Below are positions 1 to 5,120 of a DNA stretch of 5,120 bases, piece after piece. The position numbers and the translations under genes are program-made. The notes beneath the pieces are model-generated. The model did no database searches. It worked only from the letters and a program-made list of their open reading frames with translations, and was not told where the DNA came from. Within the stretch, counting starts at the first letter, position 1; every line of letters begins with the position of its first letter. Source of the DNA: DAOTXL01 sp034434895 (GTDB taxonomy: Bacteria; Chloroflexota; Anaerolineae; JAAYZQ01). Location: positions 1 through 5,120 of the forward strand of contig DAOTYI010000080.1 in the NCBI GenBank assembly GCA_034434895.1, read 5' to 3'.

Positions 1-25
1 TTCATTTCCGGTGAGTCGTCTGCCT

Positions 26-37
26 ACTACCGGTAGT
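26..37. repeat. 12-bp perfect palindrome
   Basis: ACTACCGGTAGT is a perfect inverted repeat with no spacer. It lies in non-coding DNA and could be a protein-binding half-site pair. A palindrome of this length can also occur by chance, and no second copy is seen in the window. Confidence 0.35.
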
Positions 38-218
38 GCCGTTCCTCGGTGGAGCTACCATAAGTAGTATGATGGTCGGCTTGGTGAAACTGAAAAAAGC
101 TGCCTAACGAAGCACGAAGCTTTCGCGATGAAAAATTTTCTTTTTGTTCTTTTGGCCTCGCCGGAGGCGGGTTTTGGAGATTTTCCCGCCCCGTTCTGAA
201 AAAGGCCAAACTTCAGGG

Positions 219-253
219 CCGGGTAGCCGAAGGCATTGCCTTCGGCTACCCGG
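219..253. repeat. Perfect 16-bp hairpin after the last gene; possible terminator or REP-like element
   Basis: Arms at 219-234 and 238-253 are exactly complementary over 16 bp, with a 3-nt ATT loop. The element lies 77 nt beyond the stop codon of the prepilin peptidase gene. Read on the minus strand it is a very stable RNA hairpin and could end the operon transcript or protect its 3' end. It lacks the directly adjacent T-run of a classical intrinsic terminator: the nearest run, T5 on the minus strand (199-203), begins 15 nt past the stem. A dispersed palindromic repeat is an equally good explanation. The hairpin is seen directly; its role is inferred. Confidence 0.6.
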
Positions 254-329
254 TGTGATTTCCAATCGCCCGCGCCTTGATGCCTGTGGCCCTCCACCCT
301 GTGGTCCAGGCCCTGCCCCTGGCCATGGC

Positions 330-1121
330 CTACCGCCCGACGATCCCCGGCCCCCAGAACATGACTGCCATGGCGCCGATGACCAGATACGGGCCGTAGG
401 GCATGGCGGTAAACAGGGAGTAGCGGCGGAAGAGGACCGCCTGCACGAACCAGTAGAGCAGGCCGGCCACCCCTCCCAACAGCACGGCCAGAAAGAGGGC
501 GGTGAGCACATCAGGGAAGCCCAGGATCAGGCCGATGAAGCCGCCCAATCGCACGTCACCAAAGCCAAAGGCCACAGTGTCAGGCACCCTGCCCTGTCGC
601 CTGCTCAGCACCCGGACGAATAGCTCGCCGCCCAGGTAGACCAGGAAGAGCAATCCGAAGCCGGTCACGCCTCCCAGGAGCGCCAGCCGGTAAAAGTAGA
701 GCCGGGGGTGGAAAAAGCTGGCCAGGAGCGCCACTGCCCAGGCAGGATAGATGACCAGATTGAGGATCAGCCGCTGCTCCAGGTCAATCACCAGCACCAA
801 CACCAGGATGGCCGAGTAGAGGGTGTAGGGGATCAGCAGGGCGCTGGTGTGGTAGCGCTGCCACACAAAAGCGAACAGGGCTGCCGTGCCCAGCTCGACC
901 AGCGGGTGCCGCCAGGAGATGGGGGCCGCGCAGTAGGGACATTCCGGCTTGAGGCGCAGGTAGGCCAGCGTACCGATCCAGGCCCACGGCGGTCGGGGGC
1001 GGTTGCAGTAGGGACAGACCGGCGGCCAATGGAGCTGCCGGGTGCGGGGAAGCTGATCGGCGCACAGGTTGAGAAAGGCACCCACCAGAAAACCGAGCAG
1101 AGCATAGAGCCCGATCATCAT
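330..1121 (-). CDS. Type IV prepilin peptidase (A24 family, zinc-cysteine N-terminal type)
   Basis: This 263-residue integral membrane aspartyl protease is predicted to cleave the leader peptide of type IV pilin-like prepilins at the cytoplasmic face of the membrane. The N-terminus GFLVGAFLNLCADQLPR matches the family signature (usually G-SFLN-RLP). Two CxxC pairs (C36/C39 and C61/C64) form the zinc-binding cytoplasmic loop found in bifunctional peptidase/N-methyltransferases. The catalytic aspartates are D113 (in VIDLEQR) and D189 in GFGD, the canonical GxGD motif. About eight hydrophobic segments and a late PYGPYLVIGA motif also fit. Length is normal. The usual proline after the first aspartate motif is leucine here (ILN rather than IPN). 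The start overlaps the nuclease stop by 4 nt (ATGA), so coupled translation is likely; only a weak AGG lies upstream. M2 is an alternative start. No pilin genes are in the window, so the substrate is unknown. Confidence 0.93.
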   Translation of the reverse strand: MMIGLYALLGFLVGAFLNLCADQLPRTRQLHWPPVCPYCNRPRPPWAWIGTLAYLRLKPECPYCAAPISWRHPLVELGTAALFAFVWQRYHTSALLIPYTLYSAILVLVLVIDLEQRLILNLVIYPAWAVALLASFFHPRLYFYRLALLGGVTGFGLLFLVYLGGELFVRVLSRRQGRVPDTVAFGFGDVRLGGFIGLILGFPDVLTALFLAVLLGGVAGLLYWFVQAVLFRRYSLFTAMPYGPYLVIGAMAVMFWGPGIVGR

Positions 1122-1918
1122 CGCGAATACCTGTGACTGTCTATCAGGCGGCCGTGGCTGTCGCGCAGATAGGCGGCATCGCCGTCATTATCCCACACTG
1201 CGTCACCGACCAGCCCCCAGAACAGGATGTGGCCGAGGTCTTTTCCCTGGCCGCTGTGCAGTTCCAGCACCTGGCCCGCTGCCAGCCGCACTGCCGGGAA
1301 GGTGTACAGATGGTTGCCTTCATCCTTCAATGTGAATCCGGTCAGATCCACAGCCTCTGCCCCATCATTGATGATCTCTATCCATTCCCCATTGGGATTG
1401 TCGGCATCTTCGCCAGGTGCGTCGTAGTAGATCTTGACGATCCGGAGCGGGATGTTGGCCGGTTCCCACAGGCCGATGCCGGCCTTTCGCGCCTCGGCTT
1501 CGGCGGCGAGAAAGAGGTCGCTGTAGCGCACGTTGGGTGGGGCGGTGTAGGCGTTGGCGTAGCCCTGGCGCAGCAGCTCCAGGTTGACAAACTGCTCGCC
1601 GACCCACAGGTAGGCCAAGGTCCGGCCAAACTGGTCGGTGGTCTGCAGGTCGAGGACCAGCCAGCCCTCCTTGCCGGCCACCAGGCGGCGGTTGGCCTCC
1701 GTCGCCTCCTGGTAGAAAGGCTGACCTCGTTCAGGGGTGTTGAGGCCGATGTAGCGGACCACCCGGCCGTCGCTCAACTCCACCGTGTCGCCATCCACCA
1801 CACGGGCCACCTTCACCGGGGTGCCCTCTGCCGGCCGGCGAACAGTCGTCGGCCGCCCGCAGGCGACGAGCAGCAGGCCGATAAGGGTCAGAGCGGCTGT
1901 GGTTCGGGTGCGGGACAT
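1118..1918 (-). CDS. Secreted lipoprotein nuclease: SNase-like domain plus lamin-tail domain
   Basis: This 266-residue protein has a short basic N-terminus, a hydrophobic stretch and a lipobox LLVAC with C20, so it should be exported and lipid-anchored outside the cytoplasmic membrane. Residues about 34-150 form a thermonuclease (SNase, OB-fold) domain that would cut DNA or RNA phosphodiester bonds with Ca2+. The visible motif residues are VDGDT (D42, D44), R55, NTPE (E63) and R99 in DQFGR. The position of the Staphylococcus nuclease Ca2+ ligand D40 is N60 here, a variant I recall from many bacterial homologues. Residues about 155-264 form a lamin-tail (LTD) beta-sandwich, recognised by GEWIEI, VDLTGF, YTFP and VWDNDGD; this domain often accompanies secreted nucleases and may bind DNA or cell wall. 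An in-frame ATG at 1966 also exists, but the start at 1918 is preferred: it gives the signal peptide, has AGGAG at 1926-1930, and lies 4 nt after the TPR stop. Confidence 0.9.
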   Translation of the reverse strand: MSRTRTTAALTLIGLLLVACGRPTTVRRPAEGTPVKVARVVDGDTVELSDGRVVRYIGLNTPERGQPFYQEATEANRRLVAGKEGWLVLDLQTTDQFGRTLAYLWVGEQFVNLELLRQGYANAYTAPPNVRYSDLFLAAEAEARKAGIGLWEPANIPLRIVKIYYDAPGEDADNPNGEWIEIINDGAEAVDLTGFTLKDEGNHLYTFPAVRLAAGQVLELHSGQGKDLGHILFWGLVGDAVWDNDGDAAYLRDSHGRLIDSHRYSR

Positions 1919-1922
1919 CTTC

Positions 1923-2381
1923 TCACTCCTGGGGCCCCGGCGGCCGGCGGGGATCGTCAGGCTCATGGCGCAGTTCGGCCAGTTGTCGGCGGGCCATCTC
2001 CAGCCAGAACGGGTCCCGGCCGCAGGCCAGGTAGCACTCCAGATCGGCGATGGCTTTTTCCGGTTCGTTCCGCAGTTTGTAGGCCATAGCCCGGTTGAAA
2101 TAGGCCTCCGCCCAGGTCGGCACCAGTTCCAACACGCGGGTCAGGTCCTGGATGGCGCGGTAGTGGTTGCCGATCTCCCGCCAGTAGAGCACCCCCCGGC
2201 TGTAGTAGGCCAGGGCGTAGGTGGGGTCGAGTGCTGCGGCACGGGTATAGTTCTCGATAGCCGCCCAGTGTTCTTGCAGGTCCCCATAGCTGTTGCCAAA
2301 ATGCCGATGGGCATCGGCCAGATGGCGGTAGAAGCGCGAGGCGATCCAGCTCCAGGCACGCCTGAGGATCTGCTCACTCAT
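1923..2381 (-). CDS. Small TPR-repeat protein, function unknown
   Basis: This 152-residue, probably cytoplasmic protein consists mostly of three tetratricopeptide repeats, at about residues 20-52, 54-88 and 89-122. Each shows the usual small and aromatic positions and ends in a P-like turn (ALDP, ELVP; the third ends CGRDP). TPRs bind partner proteins; the partner is unknown. The C-terminus is charged and proline-rich. No signal peptide or membrane segment is evident. The frame is open up to 2477, but the extra residues lie within the upstream gene and look like out-of-frame translation. The chosen ATG at 2381 has AGAGGG at 2388-2393, 6 nt away, and overlaps the upstream stop by 8 nt. The AGGAG used by the next gene lies inside the last codons of this one, which ties their expression together. 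Confidence 0.85.
   Translation of the reverse strand: MSEQILRRAWSWIASRFYRHLADAHRHFGNSYGDLQEHWAAIENYTRAAALDPTYALAYYSRGVLYWREIGNHYRAIQDLTRVLELVPTWAEAYFNRAMAYKLRNEPEKAIADLECYLACGRDPFWLEMARRQLAELRHEPDDPRRPPGPQE
1926..1930 (-). promoter_or_regulatory. Ribosome binding site that fixes the nuclease start
   Basis: On the minus strand AGGAG lies 7 nt before the ATG at 1918 and falls within the last codons of the TPR gene. It favours 1918 over the upstream in-frame ATG at 1966, which would place 16 non-signal residues before the lipoprotein leader. Confidence 0.75.
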
Positions 2382-2901
2382 ATCGTGCCCTCTTGATCCG
2401 CAACCCTTCCCACCGGCATGCGGGGTTCTTGCAGCGGTAGCGGGCCACCGGCACAAAGAGGTCCAGCAGGCGGTCAAGGCGATGGCGGTGGATGCGGTGC
2501 AGTTCGCCGCCGCAATGGGGGCACAGCCGCGTCGTCAGGCGGGGCAGGGTCATCAGCCGCCAGCGGGCCCGCCACACCACCAGAGCGACGACCAGCAGCA
2601 ACAGGGCATATCCCACCAGGTCGGACAGGGTGGTAGCCCGGACAGAGGCCGCCACGCTGCGCAGGAGGGCGTTGCCGAGTCCAGAGAGGGCCTGCAACCC
2701 GCGCCGCAACCAGGCGAACAGGGTCTGGCGGATCTGCATCCGTTCCACCAGCAAAAAGATGCCGAATGCGGCCAGAAGGAGGATCAACATCTCCACGCGC
2801 CATTCGGCCCACAGGGAACGCAGGAGATGGCGAAGGCGTGACCGGCCTGGCGGTTGGTGAGCAGAGGATCGGTTTGGTGCCGACCCGTCCGGTTGAGGCA
2901 T
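2374..2901 (-). CDS. Membrane-anchored zinc-ribbon protein, function unknown
   Basis: I do not recognise a named family. The 175-residue product has a basic, proline-containing N-terminus (about 1-36), a hydrophobic segment at about 37-52, an amphipathic linker (53-93) with many leucines and arginines, and a second hydrophobic segment at about 94-110. The C-terminal basic domain carries CPHC (C127, C130) and CKNPAC (C157, C162). The four cysteines make a plausible zinc ribbon, likely cytoplasmic given the flanking arginines (a positive-inside argument). The frame is open to 2964, but those extra residues lie within the M42 gene. ATG 2901 is 4 nt after that gene's stop and is preferred, although its ribosome binding site is weak. 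An alternative start at 2790 would begin just at the first hydrophobic segment. The stop overlaps the TPR start by 8 nt, suggesting linked expression and perhaps a shared complex. Confidence 0.78.
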   Translation of the reverse strand: MPQPDGSAPNRSSAHQPPGRSRLRHLLRSLWAEWRVEMLILLLAAFGIFLLVERMQIRQTLFAWLRRGLQALSGLGNALLRSVAASVRATTLSDLVGYALLLLVVALVVWRARWRLMTLPRLTTRLCPHCGGELHRIHRHRLDRLLDLFVPVARYRCKNPACRWEGLRIKRARYE

Positions 2902-2905
2902 GGCG

Positions 2906-3898
2906 CTACAGCTCGATCGGCTTTTCCAACACGGCCAGCAGCAACCGGACCGCCTGTTCCACATCCCCCATATCCACCATCTCCGACGGGGTGTGGGAAT
3001 AGCGGCAGGCGATAGACACGCAACCGGCCGGCACCCCGCTGCGGGTCAATTGGATGGCCGAGGCATCGGTGGTCCCATGGTCGAGCACTTCGAGCTGGTA
3101 GGGAATGGCCTGGGCCTCGGCGGTCTCGATCAGCAGATTTTTCACCCCAGGATGGGCCAGCATGTTTCCATCCATGACCTTGATGCATGGCCCCCCACCC
3201 AGTTTCATCGCCAATTTATTGGCTTCAGGGGTATCGGCGGCCACCGTGATGTCCACGGCGATGCCGACCTCCGGCTCCAGGCCGTAGGCGCTGGTGCGGG
3301 CCCCACGCAGGCCCACCTCCTCTTGAACGCTGAAGAGGAAATAGAGGTCGTGGGGTGAGCTCTCCAATCGGCGCAGGGTCTCGACCAGCACAGCACAGCC
3401 GATGCGGTCGTCGAGGGCCTTGGCCACGATCCGCCCTCCCAGGTCGGCGAAGGGCCGGACAAAAGCGACCGCCTGGCCCAGACGCCCTCTGGCCTCGTCG
3501 CGCCCTGTGGCGCCGATATCAATGTACAACCTGGAAAGCTCTGGCTCTTTTTTGAACTCCTGTCGCTTCTCCGGGGCAATGACCCCCACCGCCCCGTCGG
3601 CGAACTGCACCCGCCCGCCGACCAGGGTCATCACATCCACGCCGCCGATGGGCTGGAAACGCAGGAATCCCTGCTCATCTACATAGCTGATGATCAGGCC
3701 GATCTCATCCATGTGAGCGGCCAGCAACACCCGTTTGCCTCCGCCCCGCCCCTTTTTCAGGGCAAAGAGGTTGCCCAGCGCATCTACCCGTATCTCATCG
3801 GCGAACGGTTCCACTTCGCGCCGGATCGTTTCCCGGATCTGCTCTTCGTGGCCGGAAGGGCCGTAGGCTTCGGTCAGTTTCTTGATCAGGTCTTTCAT
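2906..3898 (-). CDS. M42-family metallo-aminopeptidase (second of tandem pair)
   Basis: This 330-residue cytoplasmic enzyme is expected to remove N-terminal residues from short peptides. M42 members (glutamyl aminopeptidase, TET and YsdC/FrvX-like) usually form large tetrahedral dodecamers with two metal ions per active site. The start motif AYGPSGHEEQ (11-20) is typical. Metal and catalytic residues are all visible: H62 and D64 in AHMDEIG, the DDR pair D163/D164, E193/E194 in QEEVGLRGA, D216 in AVDIT and H302 in YSHTP. Length is normal. The frame also allows ATG 3913, but ATG 3898 is preferred: it has GGGAG at 3907-3911 and makes a 4-nt ATGA overlap with the preceding gene, and the family normally begins about ten residues before the GPSG motif. 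Exact substrate preference cannot be read from sequence, so no gene symbol is given. Confidence 0.94.
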   Translation of the reverse strand: MKDLIKKLTEAYGPSGHEEQIRETIRREVEPFADEIRVDALGNLFALKKGRGGGKRVLLAAHMDEIGLIISYVDEQGFLRFQPIGGVDVMTLVGGRVQFADGAVGVIAPEKRQEFKKEPELSRLYIDIGATGRDEARGRLGQAVAFVRPFADLGGRIVAKALDDRIGCAVLVETLRRLESSPHDLYFLFSVQEEVGLRGARTSAYGLEPEVGIAVDITVAADTPEANKLAMKLGGGPCIKVMDGNMLAHPGVKNLLIETAEAQAIPYQLEVLDHGTTDASAIQLTRSGVPAGCVSIACRYSHTPSEMVDMGDVEQAVRLLLAVLEKPIEL

Positions 3899-4980
3899 GC
3901 AAGATTCTCCCATTTCTCCGGCAATGCCTGCAAAGTCGCTTTCATCAGCGCCACCGCATGGTCAAAATCGTTCAGGCTGAGCAGACTGGCGGGGGCGTGG
4001 ATGTAACGGCAGGGGACCGACACAGCGGCCGTCGGCACACCGGTTTTGGACAGGTGGATCGCTCCGGCATCGGTGCCGCCGATCCCCGGCTGTTTGAACT
4101 GATAGGGGAGGCCATGAGCCTCGGCAGTCTCGATCAGCAGGCGGACCAGGCGCCTGTCGGCGATGAAGGAATGGTCCATGAGGGTGATGGCCGGCCCTTT
4201 GCCCAGCTCGGTGGTGGGGCTGACATCCTGGTCCTTGGGCATGTCGTCGCACACGGTTCCCTCCAGGGCAAAGGCCACATCCGGCTCGATGCGGAAGGCA
4301 GCCACCCGTGCCCCGCGCAGGCCCACCTCCTCCTGGGCGCTGAAGGACAGATACAGGTCTACAGCGTACTCCTCATCGGCCAGGGCAGCGGCGACAGCGC
4401 ATCCGGCCCGGTCGTCGAAGGCTTTGCCCTTGACGACCCGCAGCCCTTCCCCGGTGAGCACCTGGAAGCGCGTGTCAAAGACCGCATAGTCGCCCAGCCT
4501 GACCAGTTCTCTGGCCTCCTCCTCACTCGTCGCCCCGATGTCAATCACCAGTTGGTCAATCTTGATGACCTCCTGGCGTTGCTCCTTTTTGGTCAGGTGA
4601 ACGGGAGGGGCCAGGATGACCCCTGGCAACCGCTTCTGGCCCACGATCACCCCTTTGGCCAGCAGCAACCGGTCGTCTATGCTCCCTACAGCCCGAAAGC
4701 CCAGGGTGCCGTTCTTTTCGATGCGGGTGATCATCAACCCCACCTCGTCGGTGTGGGCGTCCACCAGGACCTTGAGGCGGGGAGCGGGGCCGGTGCCCTG
4801 TTTGAAGGCGATCAGGTTGCCCAGGGCATCGGTCTGCAGACTGTCTACCTTGTCGCGCAGCGCCCGGGCCAACACCACCCGCACCTCCTGCTCACAGCCT
4901 GATGGGCCGAAGGCGTTGGACAGTTCTTCTAGCAGCAATTTGACCTCTATTCTCTGGGATGGTTCAAAATTGGTTGACAC
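3895..4980 (-). CDS. M42-family metallo-aminopeptidase (first of tandem pair)
   Basis: This product of up to 361 residues is a paralogue of the next gene and likewise a predicted cytoplasmic dinuclear-metal aminopeptidase. In numbering from the GTG start, AFGPSGCEQEV lies at 23-33, H76 and D78 are in DAHTDEVG, D189/D190 in FDDRAG, E217/E218 in AQEEVGLRGA, and H328 in YIHAP. The ligand position that is Asp (D216) in the neighbour is Glu (E240, in ALEGT), a known alternative in the family. The start is uncertain. GTG 4980 has no evident ribosome binding site and adds a 14-residue AT-rich-coded tail, whereas TTG 4938 has AGAGG at 4944-4948 with 5-nt spacing and gives the usual family N-terminus. 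The outer boundary is reported. A stop lies in frame just upstream of 4980, so no longer start exists. As first gene of the cluster, it probably marks where translation of the operon begins. Confidence 0.93.
   Translation of the reverse strand: MSTNFEPSQRIEVKLLLEELSNAFGPSGCEQEVRVVLARALRDKVDSLQTDALGNLIAFKQGTGPAPRLKVLVDAHTDEVGLMITRIEKNGTLGFRAVGSIDDRLLLAKGVIVGQKRLPGVILAPPVHLTKKEQRQEVIKIDQLVIDIGATSEEEARELVRLGDYAVFDTRFQVLTGEGLRVVKGKAFDDRAGCAVAAALADEEYAVDLYLSFSAQEEVGLRGARVAAFRIEPDVAFALEGTVCDDMPKDQDVSPTTELGKGPAITLMDHSFIADRRLVRLLIETAEAHGLPYQFKQPGIGGTDAGAIHLSKTGVPTAAVSVPCRYIHAPASLLSLNDFDHAVALMKATLQALPEKWENLA
4944..4948 (-). promoter_or_regulatory. Ribosome binding site supporting an alternative TTG start at 4938
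   Basis: AGAGG on the minus strand, 5 nt before an in-frame TTG (4936-4938). It argues that the first M42 gene may begin at 4938 rather than at GTG 4980, which lacks a comparable site. Confidence 0.5.
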
Positions 4981-5026
4981 TTTTGTGACCGAAGGCCTTC
5001 ATTGCCCCTCACCCCCCTTTGTCCCT

Positions 5027-5059
5027 CCTCTCCCTCTGGCCTTGCGGCCAGGGGAGAGG
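5027..5059. repeat. C-rich/G-rich hairpin, REP-like
   Basis: The arm at 5027-5041 pairs with 5046-5059 across a TTGC loop, with a single T bulge at 5035. The inner stem TGGCC/GGCCA is perfect, and CCTCTCCC pairs with GGGGAGAGG beyond it. Hairpins with this CCCTCTCC...GGAGAGGG composition, often preceded by C-rich text as here, are a common kind of dispersed intergenic repeat in high-GC bacteria, including Chloroflexota. Only one copy lies in the window, so its dispersed nature is an inference. Confidence 0.6.
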
Positions 5060-5070
5060 GGGGATCAGGA

Positions 5071-5115
5071 AGGGGTTTTGCGGCGCGCGGCTTCGCCGCC
5101 CGCCGCAAAACCCCT
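5071..5115. repeat. Very strong 20-bp hairpin, REP-like or terminator of the upstream gene
   Basis: Arms at 5071-5085 and 5101-5115 are perfectly complementary (15 bp). After one C-C mismatch (5086/5100) an inner 5-bp stem GCGGC/GCCGC (5087-5091 and 5095-5099) closes on a TTC loop. AGG at 5067-5069 can extend the pairing with CCT at 5116-5118 across a one-base bulge. No T-run follows on either strand within the window. It lies only 12 nt from the hairpin at 5027-5059, so the two probably form one composite element. It could also terminate or attenuate transcription arriving from the right. Confidence 0.7.
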
Positions 5116-5120
5116 CCTCC

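Larger units (their letters stand above)
1..329. other. Non-coding stretch beyond the 3' end of the gene cluster
   Basis: I see no convincing gene here. Short open frames of 60-80 codons exist on the minus strand, but they resemble no family and have no clear ribosome binding site. The stretch holds a 12-bp perfect palindrome (26-37), an AT-rich patch at about 86-155 that includes an A6 run (94-99) and an AAAATTTT core near 132-139, a direct 7-bp tandem repeat ACGAAGC x2 (107-120), a small 5-bp hairpin (155-168) and the strong hairpin at 219-253. The AT-rich patch contrasts with the GC-rich DNA around it and could hold promoter or terminator signals, but I cannot identify a -35/-10 pair with confidence. 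Confidence 0.6.
4981..5120. other. Non-coding region upstream of the operon
   Basis: This stretch lies 5' of the first M42 gene. It is mostly C-rich on the plus strand and carries two hairpins plus the 10-bp palindrome GAAGGCCTTC at 4991-5000. I find no good -35/-10 pair on the minus strand, so the operon promoter is either non-consensus, inside the first codons if the TTG start is real, or outside the window. Confidence 0.6.

Noticed and set aside
107..120. Tandem 7-bp repeat as the start of a CRISPR or satellite array
   Set aside because: There are only two units, with no further copies or regular spacing.
155..168. 5-bp hairpin followed by GGGTTTT on the plus strand, as an intrinsic terminator
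   Set aside because: The stem is short and the T-run has only four bases; it is too weak to call, and no plus-strand gene leads into it.
27..209. 60-codon open frame on the minus strand in the left non-coding stretch
   Set aside because: No ribosome binding site of note, no family resemblance, and mixed composition crossing the AT-rich patch; probably chance.
321..330. GGCCATGGCC palindrome at the prepilin peptidase stop codon
   Set aside because: Short GC-rich palindromes of this length are common in such DNA, and no second copy or functional context is seen.
144..623. 159-codon open frame on the plus strand overlapping the prepilin peptidase 3' end
   Set aside because: It runs through the perfect hairpin at 219-253 and then antisense to a well-supported membrane peptidase gene; no domain is seen.
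1133..2089. 318-codon open frame on the plus strand
   Set aside because: It lies antisense to the nuclease and TPR genes, which have clear family motifs. Its product has no recognisable domain and the composition expected of reverse-frame reading in high-GC DNA.
3958..4902. 314-codon open frame on the plus strand
   Set aside because: It is antisense to the first M42 peptidase gene; the product resembles no family, and the sense gene explains the sequence fully.

Overview
The window is GC-rich. It holds one tightly packed set of six genes, all on the minus strand, filling about 330 to 4980, with non-coding DNA rich in inverted repeats at both ends. Reading along the minus strand (right to left), the order is: two tandem M42-family metallo-aminopeptidases, a small membrane protein with a C-terminal zinc ribbon, a short TPR protein, a secreted lipoprotein nuclease (staphylococcal-nuclease-like domain plus lamin-tail domain), and a type IV prepilin peptidase. 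Each junction is either an overlap of 4-8 nt or a gap of 4 nt, so the six genes very probably form one translationally coupled operon.

Organism: high GC, tandem M42 peptidases, an SNase-LTD lipoprotein, and C-rich/G-rich hairpin repeats of the 'CCCTCTCC...GGAGAGGG' kind between genes together resemble Chloroflexota (Anaerolineae/Caldilineae-like) genomes. This is inference from overall resemblance. There is no rRNA or marker gene here to fix the taxon.

Layout: 1-329 has no convincing gene. It contains an AT-rich patch (about 86-155), a 12-bp palindrome (26-37) and a perfect 16-bp hairpin (219-253) beyond the last stop codon. 330-4980 is the gene cluster. 4981-5120 is non-coding, with a bulged hairpin (5027-5059) and a very strong hairpin (5071-5115). 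I see no clear promoter there, so transcription may start there from an unrecognised promoter or further upstream.

Function: the two M42 enzymes are cytoplasmic peptide-trimming aminopeptidases with complete metal-site residues. The last two genes act at or outside the membrane: a lipid-anchored nuclease, and the enzyme that processes type IV pilin-like prepilins. The zinc-ribbon membrane protein and the TPR protein sit between the two groups and have no assigned function. A link between extracellular nuclease and pilin processing (DNA uptake or DNA scavenging) is possible, but nothing in the window proves it. I found no CRISPR array, mobile element, tRNA or rRNA, and no evident novel defence system.
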